Source of the DNA: Rhizobiaceae bacterium
GTDB taxonomy: Bacteria > Pseudomonadota > Alphaproteobacteria > Rhizobiales > Rhizobiaceae
Direction of reading: 5' to 3'
Assembly: GCA_029233925.1 (NCBI GenBank)
Contig: JARGOX010000009.1
Span: 1 to 64,000 of the forward strand
Length of the DNA: 64,000 bases
Below the pieces are notes generated by a model. It was not told the origin of the DNA. It did not search any database and saw nothing but the letters and a program-made list of their open reading frames with translations. Position numbers and translations under genes: made by a program. This document shows positions 51,955 through 61,920 of the stretch, one piece after another. Positions within the stretch are counted from its first letter, which is position 1, and every line of letters starts with the position of its first letter.

Positions 51955-52047
51955 GCGTTTCCGGAAAAGTGCGAAGCGGTTTTCCGACAAGATAACGCGA
52001 CAGGAAGCATGTGTTTCCGGAAAAGTGTGCAGCGTTTTTCCGGTTGT
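51955..52047. repeat. Two copies of a short palindromic intergenic repeat (Rhizobiales-type 'TTTCCGGAAAAGTG')
   Basis: GCGTTTCCGGAAAAGTGCGAAGCGGTTTTCCGACAAGATAACGCG and GTGTTTCCGGAAAAGTGTGCAGCGTTTTTCCGG in tandem after mce. Confidence 0.75.
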
Positions 52048-52098
52048 GTGACCTGCCAGTATAATGCGTAAGCCGACAGACGGTTGAAAGGGACGATA

Positions 52099-52374
52099 AT
52101 GAATTTCCTGACAGGATTTGCAGTTTTTTTCATCATCTGGTGGGTCACTCTTTTTGCGGTTTTACCCATGGGTGTGCGTACCCAGGCAGAAGAAAGCGAC
52201 ATTGCCCCCGGCACAACGGAGAGCGCGCCACACACGTTGAACATGACAAGAAAGCTGCTTTTGACCACGGCAATCTCGGCAGCCATCTTCGCCGTCTACT
52301 ATGTGGCGACGGTCTCTTTCGGCTTTTCTGTCGATTCATTGCCGCGTGTTGTGCCTGACTTCTCCTCCAGGTAG
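52099..52374 (+). CDS. DUF1467 family small membrane protein
   Basis: 'MNFLTGFAVFFIIWWVTLFAVLPMGVRTQAE' matches DUF1467 proteins, commonly next to mce/proS. Confidence 0.88.
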   Translation: MNFLTGFAVFFIIWWVTLFAVLPMGVRTQAEESDIAPGTTESAPHTLNMTRKLLLTTAISAAIFAVYYVATVSFGFSVDSLPRVVPDFSSR

Positions 52375-52667
52375 AGCAATTTCAAAAGCCGATATTTGAT
52401 TTTCAACAACTGATTTCATTGCAGGATCACATATGTTTTTGAAACCTGCGCTATTCAAGTGTATGTTTTATCTCGTTATTTTCGAAAACGGCTTTCAGTA
52501 ATGCTGGAATCTGTCTGTAGGATATGACGTGCCAGGAGCGTCACGCTTCGCCTTTGTGAACAACCACTTTACGGACAGTTCACAGGGCATTCATGTCGAA
52601 AAATCTATGAAGCAATGCACGGTAAAACCGTCGTTCAAAATTGCATTCAATCATAGAGGATCAGAAG

Positions 52668-52976
52668 ATGTTGAAAATTGGTAAGACATGCGCCGCAGTT
52701 GCCCTTATCGCTACAACGCTACAACCAATGATGGCGACATCAGCAAGTGCGCGAGGCTGGGGTGATTTTATAAGCTGTTGGGCTGCCAGGGATTTTGAGG
52801 GCAATGACGTCACCTTTACGGCCGGCTGCTGGGAACGGCATATGGGGTCCAGCAAGACCATGTCACCGAAGGTGGCCGGTTCCCTCAAGGCAATGGCTTC
52901 CAAATATCAGCAGGAAAAGCGTGCATTGAACAGAAAATACACTGCACAATTGTCACGCATGAAGGCAGGCAGGTGA
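52668..52976 (+). CDS. Small secreted hypothetical protein
   Basis: Start at ATG 52668 preceded by GAGGATCAGAAG. Signal peptide 'MLKIGKTCAAVALIATTLQPMMATSASA'; ~102 aa with two Cys. Confidence 0.65.
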   Translation: MLKIGKTCAAVALIATTLQPMMATSASARGWGDFISCWAARDFEGNDVTFTAGCWERHMGSSKTMSPKVAGSLKAMASKYQQEKRALNRKYTAQLSRMKAGR

Positions 52977-53212
52977 TTTGGAGACTGCAATCTGACAAAT
53001 ACGGCCGTCCGGTATTCTCCAGGACGGTCGCTTGTTATCGGACGCCCGCGCTTCATGGATTTTTGCCCACGGCTGCCAGAGGCCATCATCCCGGGAATAC
53101 AACTTTACGGATCGCATAATTGTTGCACAGGGGGGGTAATACCAACCGCTACGGCAGTGTTTCAAGGTGTCCTGACGGGCTGGATTCTGGTGTAGAAAAC
53201 TGAAATTTGACC

Positions 53213-53239
53213 AAAAAAAAACAAGGCACGAAGCCTTGT
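53213..53239 (-). terminator. Rho-independent terminator on the minus strand, upstream of proS
   Basis: Minus strand: ACAAGGC-TTCGT-GCCTTGT followed by an uninterrupted T run (9 T). Confidence 0.75.
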
Positions 53240-53606
53240 ATTATAAGTATCGCGTTGATCATTTGACCGATTGAAATCGGCGGCTGCAAAAGTTACTGCG
53301 CCTTAGATCCATCCTCCCAAGACTTTGACCGCGGAACGGACAAGGATCATTTGCCCTTGCCTCATTGGTTGTGGAAACTATCCCATTGTTGGCACTCTGT
53401 CACCCGAAAAGTGACATTTTTGCCGCGGTCGAGAAATGTTTTTTTGAAACCATTGCAATCACCATCCATGCCCGGTGCGGACAATAAGTACCCAGAAACG
53501 CGTGCGGCTTTTCTTCTGTGTGCGAAGCAGCTAAGACTTGCAGCGATTTTTACCGTTATTTCGCCTGATTCCTCCTTTAGGCGAAACTGCATAACCGGAT
53601 GTGACC

Positions 53607-54935
53607 ATGCGCCTTTCCCGCTACTTTTTGCCCATACTGAAAGAAAATCCCAAAGAGGCTGAAATCGTCTCTCATCGATTGATGTTGCGCGCCGGCATGA
53701 TCCGTCAGCAATCAGCCGGGATTTACTCGTGGCTGCCCTTGGGCAAACGAGTCCTCGACAAGGTCAATGCCATTGTCCGCGAAGAGCAGAACCGGGCAGG
53801 CGCCATCGAGATTTTGATGCCGACAATTCAATCCGCCGAACTTTGGCAGGAAAGCGGTCGCTACGAGGATTATGGCCGCGAAATGCTGCGGATTTCCGAT
53901 CGTCAGGATCGGCCAATGCTCTATGGGCCGACCAATGAGGAAATGGTTACAGACATTTTCCGTTCCTATGTGCGCTCCTACAAGGATCTGCCACTCAATC
54001 TGTACCATATACAAACGAAATTTCGCGATGAGATCAGGCCGCGGTTCGGCACCATGCGTTCGCGCGAATTCGTGATGAAGGATGCCTATTCCTTCGACAT
54101 TGATCAGGATGCCGCCAGACACGCCTACAACAAGATGTTTGTTGCCTATCTTCGGACCTTCGCGCGCATGGGCCTGCGCGCCGTGCCGATGCGGGCCGAT
54201 ACCGGTCCGATTGGTGGTGACCTCAGTCATGAATTCATCATTCTGGCTGATACGGGCGAGTCTGAAGTCTACTGTCACAAGGACTTTCTGGGTTTCGATA
54301 TCCCCGGCGATGAGACCGATTTTGATGATATCAAAGCAGTTCAGACCATTGTAGATGATTGGACGACGCTTTATGCGGCGACCTCAGAAATGCATGACGC
54401 GGATGCTTTTGCGCAGGTCAGCGAAGACGCACGGTTGACGGCCCGAGGCATCGAAGTCGGGCACATCTTCTATTTCGGAACGAAATATTCCGAGCCCATG
54501 GGCGCGAAGGTCATGGGGCCTGACGGCAAGGAACACACGGTTCACATGGGCTCCTATGGCATTGGCCCGACGCGTCTGGTTCCAGCCATCATAGAAGCAT
54601 CTCACGACGACAATGGCATCATCTGGCCTGACGGCGTGGCGCCCTTTGATGTGATCATCATCAACATGAAGGCCGGAGATGAGGCCTGCGACGCGGCTTG
54701 TGAAAAACTCTATGGTGAATTGCTGGCTGCCGGCAGGGATGTCGCCTATGACGACCGGAACGAGCGTGCCGGCGCGAAGTTTGCAACCGCCGATCTTATC
54801 GGCATTCCCCAGCAGGTCGTGGTGGGCGCACGTTCGGTTGCCAATGGCGAAGTCGAAGTCAAGGACCGCAAGACCGGTTCGCGCGATACCATGTCTCTTG
54901 AGGCTGCAGTCAACCGACTTTCGGCCAGAGGCTAA
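53607..54935 (+). CDS. proS: Prolyl-tRNA synthetase
   Basis: '[50 protein letters not shown]', '[13 protein letters not shown]', '[28 protein letters not shown]'. Confidence 0.97.
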   Translation: MRLSRYFLPILKENPKEAEIVSHRLMLRAGMIRQQSAGIYSWLPLGKRVLDKVNAIVREEQNRAGAIEILMPTIQSAELWQESGRYEDYGREMLRISDRQDRPMLYGPTNEEMVTDIFRSYVRSYKDLPLNLYHIQTKFRDEIRPRFGTMRSREFVMKDAYSFDIDQDAARHAYNKMFVAYLRTFARMGLRAVPMRADTGPIGGDLSHEFIILADTGESEVYCHKDFLGFDIPGDETDFDDIKAVQTIVDDWTTLYAATSEMHDADAFAQVSEDARLTARGIEVGHIFYFGTKYSEPMGAKVMGPDGKEHTVHMGSYGIGPTRLVPAIIEASHDDNGIIWPDGVAPFDVIIINMKAGDEACDAACEKLYGELLAAGRDVAYDDRNERAGAKFATADLIGIPQQVVVGARSVANGEVEVKDRKTGSRDTMSLEAAVNRLSARG

Positions 54936-54944
54936 GGGGGACTG

Positions 54945-56261
54945 ATGGACCACACAAAGGCGCCGGCTGGCGCAACATCGCCAGGCCGCAGATTTACCGC
55001 ATTCTTCGATGGGGCATTCTGCGCCTATGAGCGAATGGTTGCCTGGCGCTATTTGCGTTCGCGTCGCAGAGAAGCATTCATATCGGTCATTGCCGGGTTT
55101 TCCTTTCTCGGCATCATGCTTGGCGTTGCGACGCTGATCATTGTAATGGCCGTGATGAATGGTTTTCGCGGTGAATTGATTGACCGTATTCTCGGCGTCA
55201 ACGGCCATATGATGGTTCAGCCGATCGATCAACCGCTCAATGATTATCCGGAGCTTGCGGTCAAATTTGCTGCCATTCCCGGTGTCATATCAGCCATACC
55301 GTCGATCAACGGGCAGGCGCTCGTTTCCGGCTACAAGGATGCGGGCACCGGCGCGGTTGTGCGCGGCATTCGTGCCGACGACCTTTCTTTGCTGGGGGGC
55401 GTTTCTGACAACATCCAGTCTGGCGATCTCATCGGGTTCGCCGCGGGTGAGGGCGTTGCCATTGGCTCGCGCATGGCGACCAATCTGGGCGTGGGGGTCG
55501 GCGACGTCATCAAGCTCATTTCTCCGGAAGGTGATGTCACGCCGCTGGGCGTGACGCCCCGCATCAAATCCTATCCGGTTTCAGCGATCTTCGAGATCGG
55601 CATGTCGGAATATGATTCTTCTATGATCTTCATGCCGCTCTCGGAAGCGCAGCTCTATTTCAATGTGGAGGGGCTGGTTCAGTCGATTGAGCTGTTTGTC
55701 GATAATCCGGACGAGGTCGACCTGATACGACCGCTTGTTGAAGCGGCTGCAGGCCGGCAGATCTACATTACCGACTGGCGACAGCAGAACAGGACGTTCT
55801 TTTCGGCATTGGAAGTTGAACGCAATGTGATGTTCATGATCCTGACGCTGATTGTGCTTGTCGCTGCTCTCAATATCGTGTCCGGGCTGATCATGCTGGT
55901 GAAAGACAAGGGGCATGATATTGCCATCCTGCGCACAATGGGTGCCACGTCGGGTGCGATCTTGCGTATCTTTTTCATGACAGGTGCTGCTATCGGTGTC
56001 GCCGGGACATTCGCCGGGGTTTTTCTGGGGGTTCTCGTCTGCTGGAATATTGAATCGATCCGCCAGTTTTTTTCATGGCTTTCCGGCGCGACGCTGTTTG
56101 ATCCGGAACTCTATTTTCTCAGTCAGTTGCCAGCCGACATGAATTTGGGTGAAACCCTGTCCATTGTTGTCATGGCAATTGGGCTGTCCTTTCTGGCCAC
56201 CTTGATTCCAGCCTGGAGAGCGTCGCGGCTCGACCCGGTTGATGCATTGCGTTACGAATAG
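54945..56261 (+). CDS. lolC: Lipoprotein-releasing ABC transporter permease (LolC/E family)
   Basis: '[46 protein letters not shown]', '[18 protein letters not shown]'-type motifs; adjacent to lolD. Confidence 0.92.
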   Translation: MDHTKAPAGATSPGRRFTAFFDGAFCAYERMVAWRYLRSRRREAFISVIAGFSFLGIMLGVATLIIVMAVMNGFRGELIDRILGVNGHMMVQPIDQPLNDYPELAVKFAAIPGVISAIPSINGQALVSGYKDAGTGAVVRGIRADDLSLLGGVSDNIQSGDLIGFAAGEGVAIGSRMATNLGVGVGDVIKLISPEGDVTPLGVTPRIKSYPVSAIFEIGMSEYDSSMIFMPLSEAQLYFNVEGLVQSIELFVDNPDEVDLIRPLVEAAAGRQIYITDWRQQNRTFFSALEVERNVMFMILTLIVLVAALNIVSGLIMLVKDKGHDIAILRTMGATSGAILRIFFMTGAAIGVAGTFAGVFLGVLVCWNIESIRQFFSWLSGATLFDPELYFLSQLPADMNLGETLSIVVMAIGLSFLATLIPAWRASRLDPVDALRYE

Positions 56262-56272
56262 GTACCCCGCAA

Positions 56273-56953
56273 ATGAGCGAACATGTCTTGCAGATTAAAA
56301 ATTTGCATATGCACTATGAGCAGGGCGGCAAGGTGCTGTCGATCCTCAAGGGAGCGAATTTTGCGCTTGAAAAGGGCGAAACCGTTGCGCTTGTCGCACC
56401 ATCCGGTACCGGAAAATCAACACTTCTGCATGTGGCAGGACTGCTTGAAAAACCAAGCGAGGGAGAGGTGCTGATCGGCGGGATTGCGACCAGCAGCCTT
56501 GATGACAACGCCCGCACCGCAATGCGTCGTTCCGATATCGGCTTCGTCTATCAGTTCCACCATCTGCTGCCGGAGTTTACGGCGCTTGAGAACGTGATGA
56601 TGCCGCAGATGATTGCCGGCCTGTCCTACAAGGAAGCGGCGGAACGCTCCGGCCAGTTGCTTGAGTATCTTCGGATCGGCGACAGGGCCACCCATCGCCC
56701 GTCAGAGCTTTCAGGCGGCGAACAACAGCGGGTCGCCATAGCGCGCTCGGTCGCCAATGCGCCGCTGCTGTTGCTGGCGGATGAACCAACCGGCAATCTT
56801 GATCCCGAAACGGCTGGCTATGTTTTTGGTGCCCTTAAGGCCCTGGTGCGGCAATCGGGCCTTTCAGCGCTTATCGCCACCCACAATCACGATATTGCTG
56901 CCATGATGGACCGGCGCGTTACCCTGCAGGATGGACACGTCGTGTCGTTTTAG
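56273..56953 (+). CDS. lolD: Lipoprotein-releasing system ATP-binding protein
   Basis: '[27 protein letters not shown]', '[33 protein letters not shown]'. Confidence 0.95.
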   Translation: MSEHVLQIKNLHMHYEQGGKVLSILKGANFALEKGETVALVAPSGTGKSTLLHVAGLLEKPSEGEVLIGGIATSSLDDNARTAMRRSDIGFVYQFHHLLPEFTALENVMMPQMIAGLSYKEAAERSGQLLEYLRIGDRATHRPSELSGGEQQRVAIARSVANAPLLLLADEPTGNLDPETAGYVFGALKALVRQSGLSALIATHNHDIAAMMDRRVTLQDGHVVSF

Positions 56954-57311
56954 AACAACTTTTGCGTCTGACTGTTGATGTGATGCCAAAAAGGCCGTGG
57001 TCTGGACCAGAGTCCATAGCAATCGCTGCGATGGTCGATCCTTCTGGCGGGCGCGTTATTCAGAAGTGGCTACCAAAAAAGTTCGGCACACGCCGCAATA
57101 TTTTCAGATAGTGCTTTTCCGGGTGGACTGGGACTGGAGCTCATCATGGCGCTCATCGATGCGTGCCAGGTCTATAGGGTATTGCCCGGCCCAGAGCCCC
57201 TCCATTCGATAATGCCGCTAGTGAACAATCAGTTCAAGCGACTGAAGGCCCGAACTGCGCCATTATTCGTGCGGTTTCAGCGTGGAGTTTTCAATCAAAT
57301 TTTTTGCGTGC

Positions 57312-57407
57312 TGAAATAATGCAGCATTATTCTGTCATATTCAGATGAAAAATAAACTGTTAGATACCCAAAATGAAATATTGCATCACTTGATGAAATA
57401 TTGCATC
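57312..57407. promoter_or_regulatory. Three direct repeats TGAAATA[A/T]TGCA[G/T]C upstream of the PAS/bEBP-like/polyamine operon
   Basis: Copies at 57312-57325, 57374-57387 and 57394-57407; spacings 62 and 20 bp. Confidence 0.6.
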
Positions 57408-57415
57408 GTTCATGA

Positions 57416-58258
57416 ATGAAAAAGACGCTCTCCTTCGAAAACACTGAAGAACCTGCGTTGAATGCGGCGTCGGATGTCTCTACAGAAGACATTCTCAGGG
57501 GCATGCTTGCCGCTTCGAACGATGCCTGTTGGTGTATGGAATTCGATCCACCTGTGGATGTGACCGCGGATGACCATCAGGTTGTTCATCAGATTTTCAC
57601 GAACGGTCCCGTCTGGCGACACTGCAACGCAGCAATGGAACGTCTTTATCGTCTGCCGCCCGGGCAGGACATGAATAGGCGTCCGGTGCATGAAATCTTT
57701 CCCGATAACCCGAATAACCGCGACTTCCTGCTGAATCTGATCGCCAATGGCTTCGAGGTGGACGGCTCGCCAGCGCTTGACCGGCGCTATGACGGTCTGG
57801 AAATTTATGTTGAAAATGATGTCCGGGCCCATATCGCCAACGGCAAGCTTTACCGGATGTTCGGGACGGTTCGAAATGTCGCCAAACATCGCCGTCGCGA
57901 GCAGGCCCTGAGCGATCAACTGGCGGCATTGGAATACGCAGTTGCCGCGATGCCCAGCCCTTTCCTGACCGTGGATGCCTCAGGTGATATTGAGACGTTG
58001 AATGCAGCTGCAGTGGCGCGGTTCGGATCGGGATGTGAGGGGCAATCCTTCAACGCCTTGATCCGCAATACGTGCCCGGCTGCGGTTTTGCCGAAGCTGT
58101 CAAAGGCAATAGCCAAGGTTCGCTCGCTGGGTGTTTCCATGACCTTTCGTATTGCAACGGCCATGCCGGATACCGTGTGGCAGGTTGCACCGCGTGAAAC
58201 GGCGACGGGTACGGGTTTTGTTGTGCTGTTGCTGCCCAATGACGTGATGGAGGTCTAG
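57416..58258 (+). CDS. PAS-domain-containing regulatory/sensor protein
   Basis: Two PAS-like segments: 'DACWCMEFDPPVDV...VWRHCNAAMERLYRLPPGQDMNRRPVHEIFPDNP' and 'LEYAVAAMPSPFLTVDASGDIETLNAAAVARFG'. Confidence 0.7.
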   Translation: MKKTLSFENTEEPALNAASDVSTEDILRGMLAASNDACWCMEFDPPVDVTADDHQVVHQIFTNGPVWRHCNAAMERLYRLPPGQDMNRRPVHEIFPDNPNNRDFLLNLIANGFEVDGSPALDRRYDGLEIYVENDVRAHIANGKLYRMFGTVRNVAKHRRREQALSDQLAALEYAVAAMPSPFLTVDASGDIETLNAAAVARFGSGCEGQSFNALIRNTCPAAVLPKLSKAIAKVRSLGVSMTFRIATAMPDTVWQVAPRETATGTGFVVLLLPNDVMEV

Positions 58259-58259
58259 C

Positions 58260-59714
58260 GTGAACGATTTTGTCCTGGCAGATCACCCATTTTTTTCGAC
58301 CAGATCCCAGACCGAGGCCGAACTCAGTCTTGAGATGCTTGACGATGGTGTGGTGATGCTCTCGCCAGCAGGCGTCGTGCTGCACCTTTCCAGCGAAGCC
58401 GAGCGCCAGCTTGGCATTGCAGTGGCTACGGCAAGAGGGCGTCAGCTTGCTGATCTGCCGGTCGATTGCCAGGGATGGGATGGTCTGGTGGACGTTGTGT
58501 CGACCGGGCAAACGACAGATTGCATGTTGCGCCGTCCTGACGGGCGGGACATCCTTGCCGCGCCGCGCGCTGCGCCTGAGGCAAGTGGTCCTTCCGCGGC
58601 CCGTATCATTGTCCTGCGTGACCTTGTCGGGCTGGACTATCGCCGGGAGCGGGCCAACCGTCGCACCAAGGCGATGCGGACGATTTTCATTGCAGAGAAC
58701 AGGACGCGTCCCGATTTCATCGAGCAGAGGCGGCTGGCGCCGGAACTGGATCGGCTCCTGTCGCGTGGCGAGCGCGCAATGCTTCAGGGCGCGCGGATAC
58801 TGATCACCGGAGAATCCGGTGTCGGCAAGACGGAAGTTGCCAAGTTTCTGCATTCTACGGTTGCCGATGCCGATGCGCCGTTTGTTGTGGCCAATTGTGC
58901 CTTGTCAGGGGATGCGCAGTTTGCGCGGGCCATGTTCGGCGTTCCGGCTGCGCAGGGTCAGCAGCGTTTGGTCGGACTGATCGAACAATCCGAGAGTGGT
59001 ACGCTGTTCCTCGACGAGGTGGCGGAAATCCCGCTTTCTGCTCAGGCACTGCTGTTGCGCTTTCTCGAGGACGGCATTGTCAGCAACCCCGATGGCGGCG
59101 AGCAGCGTGTGGTCAATGTGCGGGTGATTGCTGCGACCAATCGCGATCTGCGGCAGATGGTGCGTGAGGGGCGCTTTCGCGCGGATCTTTATTATCGTCT
59201 GGCGGTTGTGCCGCTGCGGGTGCCGCCCTTGCGCGATATGCCCGCCTTGATCGACCATCTGACCGGCCGTTTCCTGCAGACCATCAATCATCGCCGGCAG
59301 ACCTCGCTTTTTGTGCCACGCCGGGTGCGGGAAATGCTGGGCGACTACAGTTTTCCGGGCAATATCCGCGAATTGCTGAACATCGTTCAAAAACTGTCAA
59401 TCTTTTTGGAAGAGGCAGACGATCTGGCCGAACTCATGGCTGATCTGTTGGCCCCCATCGATATTCCCGGCATTGATTTGGCCCCCCAAGCAGGGTTGCA
59501 GGGAGCCGAACCCTTTGATCTGCGCACAGAAGTGCGCCGCTATGAACGCACGCTTATCGACAAGGCTATCCGGTTCCACGGCAGCAAGCGAAAGGCTGCC
59601 ACCGCCCTGGGCGTGGATATTGGAACGATCGTTAGAAAAACTGCCGATCCAACGGCAGAAAACACAACGGCAACGACCGTAAAACCTACAGTGGAGAAAC
59701 AAAAATATGAATAA
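58260..59714 (+). CDS. bEBP-like AAA+ regulator with Fis-type HTH, GAFTGA loop absent
   Basis: GTG start 1 nt after the PAS gene stop. Walker A 'GESGVGKTEVAKFLH', Walker B 'GTLFLDEVAEIPL', 'VRVIAATNRDLRQMVREGRFRADLYYRLAVVPLRVPPLRD', C-terminal 'RTLIDKAIRFHGSKRKAATALGVDIGTIVRK'. Confidence 0.88.
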   Translation: MNDFVLADHPFFSTRSQTEAELSLEMLDDGVVMLSPAGVVLHLSSEAERQLGIAVATARGRQLADLPVDCQGWDGLVDVVSTGQTTDCMLRRPDGRDILAAPRAAPEASGPSAARIIVLRDLVGLDYRRERANRRTKAMRTIFIAENRTRPDFIEQRRLAPELDRLLSRGERAMLQGARILITGESGVGKTEVAKFLHSTVADADAPFVVANCALSGDAQFARAMFGVPAAQGQQRLVGLIEQSESGTLFLDEVAEIPLSAQALLLRFLEDGIVSNPDGGEQRVVNVRVIAATNRDLRQMVREGRFRADLYYRLAVVPLRVPPLRDMPALIDHLTGRFLQTINHRRQTSLFVPRRVREMLGDYSFPGNIRELLNIVQKLSIFLEEADDLAELMADLLAPIDIPGIDLAPQAGLQGAEPFDLRTEVRRYERTLIDKAIRFHGSKRKAATALGVDIGTIVRKTADPTAENTTATTVKPTVEKQKYE

Positions 59715-60759
59715 GAAGAGCATTTTTTATGGCGTCAGCCTTGCTGCGCTTTGCACCTTCTCGATGGCCTCCTCGGCTCTATCGGGTGAATTGAACATCC
59801 TGACGTGGGAAGGCTATGCCGATCCATCCGTGATAGAGCCATTTGAAGCGGCAACGGGCTGCAAGGTTTCAGCGACCTATGTCGGCTCGAATGATGATTT
59901 CGCGCCGAAATTGGCAGCGGGTGGCGGTGTGTTCGATATTGTGACGCCCTCGATCGACACCACCAAATCGCTGATTGATGCGGGCTTTGTTCAGCCGATC
60001 GATGTCTCGAAAATCGAGGCCTGGGATGATCTCTATGAGAAGTTCACCTCCGCTGAGGGACTTCACAAGGACGGCAAGATCTATGGCGTTCCCTACGCCT
60101 GGGGCGCTATTCCCTTCATGTATCTGAAAGACAAGTTCCCAACACCTCCAACCTCGATTTCCGTGCTTTGGGACCCGGAACTGAAGGGCCGTGTATCGCT
60201 GTGGGATGACAAGAGTGCGCTCTATGTTGCTGCGCGCCTGAACGGTGACATGAATATCTACAATCTGACGGATGAACAGATCGCGGCCGCGCAGGCCAAG
60301 CTCAGCGAACAGCGGCCCAACATCCGAAAGTACTGGGCAACCGCCGGCGAACTGGTCGACCTTTACAAATCCGGTGAAGTCTGGATTTCCAACACCTGGG
60401 GTGGGTATCAGTCATCATTGCTGGCCGCCGAGGGCATTGAGGTCGTTGAGTTCATTCCGGAAGAGGGTGCCGAGGGCTGGATGGACAGCAACATGATTGT
60501 GGCAGGCACGCCCAACGAGGAATGCGCCTATCAGTTTCTGAATATGGCGAGCGCTGCCGAAGGGCAGGCCGGCGTGTTCAAGGTGAACGGCTATTCCTCG
60601 ACCAATCCGGTTGCTGCCCGGACCTTCATGAGCCCCGAAGAATACAGCGCGCTGCATCAGGATGACCCCGGCTATATGGATAGCCTGCTGCTTTGGACCA
60701 ATCTGGGCGCACGCCTGCCGACCTACACCAATGCGTGGAATGCGGTGAAATCGCAGTAA
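59707..60759 (+). CDS. Polyamine-type ABC transporter substrate-binding protein (PotD/PotF family)
   Basis: Signal peptide then 'ELNILTWEGYADPSVIEPFEAATGCKVSATYVGSNDDF', 'PYAWGAIPFMY'. Overlaps the regulator ORF by 8 nt. Confidence 0.9.
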   Translation: MNKKSIFYGVSLAALCTFSMASSALSGELNILTWEGYADPSVIEPFEAATGCKVSATYVGSNDDFAPKLAAGGGVFDIVTPSIDTTKSLIDAGFVQPIDVSKIEAWDDLYEKFTSAEGLHKDGKIYGVPYAWGAIPFMYLKDKFPTPPTSISVLWDPELKGRVSLWDDKSALYVAARLNGDMNIYNLTDEQIAAAQAKLSEQRPNIRKYWATAGELVDLYKSGEVWISNTWGGYQSSLLAAEGIEVVEFIPEEGAEGWMDSNMIVAGTPNEECAYQFLNMASAAEGQAGVFKVNGYSSTNPVAARTFMSPEEYSALHQDDPGYMDSLLLWTNLGARLPTYTNAWNAVKSQ

Positions 60760-60831
60760 TCAGACGGTTCCTTTCAAGAAACGAGTTCGCGGATACGCCG
60801 CGGACTCTCTCATCAGGACGGAGCGCTGCGT

Positions 60832-61920
60832 GTGACGAAGATCATAGAAATCAGAGGCCTGACCAAAACATTTGGTGATGTGCTGGGGGTGGATGACATC
60901 TCGCTGGATATCGAAGAGGGCGAGTTCGTCACTTTGCTCGGGCCTTCGGGTTGCGGTAAATCCACGCTGCTGAGAATGATCGGTGGGTTTGAAGAGCCAA
61001 CGCGCGGCCATATCGCGCTGGACGGCGAAGATGTAACCCATGTGCCGCCCAGCAAGCGCGCGGTGAACATGGTGTTTCAGGATTATGCCCTGTTTCCCCA
61101 CCTGAGTGTCGGCAAAAACGTCGGTTACGGGCTGCGGGTAAGCGGTGTTCGCAGATCCGAAGTGATCAGCCGAGCCCGAGAGGCTTTGTCGTTGGTGGGT
61201 CTGGAAGACAGGTATGATGCATCACCCCACATGCTGTCGGGTGGGCAGCGGCAACGAGTTGCCCTGGCGCGGGCCATCGTTCGCAGACCGCGCGTGCTGT
61301 TGCTGGATGAACCTTTGTCGGCTCTGGATGCCAATCTGCGCGAACAGATGCAGATCGAGTTGAAAAATCTGCACACCAAGGTCGGGCTTACTTTTGTACT
61401 GGTGACCCATGACCAGACAGAAGCGCTGACCATGTCTGATCGTGTTGTGGTGATGCGGGAGGGAAAGATCGTTCAGATCGGTACCCCGCAGGACCTTTAT
61501 GAAAATCCGCAAACCGGCTATGTCGCGGGCTTTGTCGGCAGCACGAACATGTTTCGTTCGCGCGTTGAGGTGGGGGCTTCGGGGCCACAAATCAGCTGTT
61601 TTGGCCAAAATCTGCAGGCACCCGCTGCTGCATCAGCCTTGGGTGGAAGGGATACATTGTTCGGGTTTCGACCCGAGAAGGCGACGCTTTTGCGCGGCGA
61701 CGCCCAGGCTCAAAACACCTTGCGTGGCCATCTTTCGGATGTGCTTTATCACGGGCAAAGTGCGCGGTTGGTGATGGATCTTGTCAGCGGGCAGGTGGTT
61801 GTAGACATGCCGATCACCGATGTCATCGGCACTGTCGGTCTGCCGCAGGTTGGCAGCGCAATTGCAATTTCCATTGAACCGCACAAGATCATGATCCTGA
61901 GAGACGAGGCAGCATCATGA
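60832..61920 (+). CDS. Polyamine-type ABC transporter ATP-binding protein (PotA family)
   Basis: GTG start. 'LLGPSGCGKSTLLRMIGGFEEPTRGHI', 'MLSGGQRQRVALARAIVRRPRVLLLDEPLSALD', C-terminal TOBE-like region. Confidence 0.93.
   Translation: MTKIIEIRGLTKTFGDVLGVDDISLDIEEGEFVTLLGPSGCGKSTLLRMIGGFEEPTRGHIALDGEDVTHVPPSKRAVNMVFQDYALFPHLSVGKNVGYGLRVSGVRRSEVISRAREALSLVGLEDRYDASPHMLSGGQRQRVALARAIVRRPRVLLLDEPLSALDANLREQMQIELKNLHTKVGLTFVLVTHDQTEALTMSDRVVVMREGKIVQIGTPQDLYENPQTGYVAGFVGSTNMFRSRVEVGASGPQISCFGQNLQAPAAASALGGRDTLFGFRPEKATLLRGDAQAQNTLRGHLSDVLYHGQSARLVMDLVSGQVVVDMPITDVIGTVGLPQVGSAIAISIEPHKIMILRDEAAS

Noticed and set aside
57373-57407. CRISPR-like repeats ATGAAATATTGCATC x2
   Set aside because: Only two close copies (plus one more distant), 15 bp with ~5-bp spacer; promoter-proximal, so a regulatory site is more likely.
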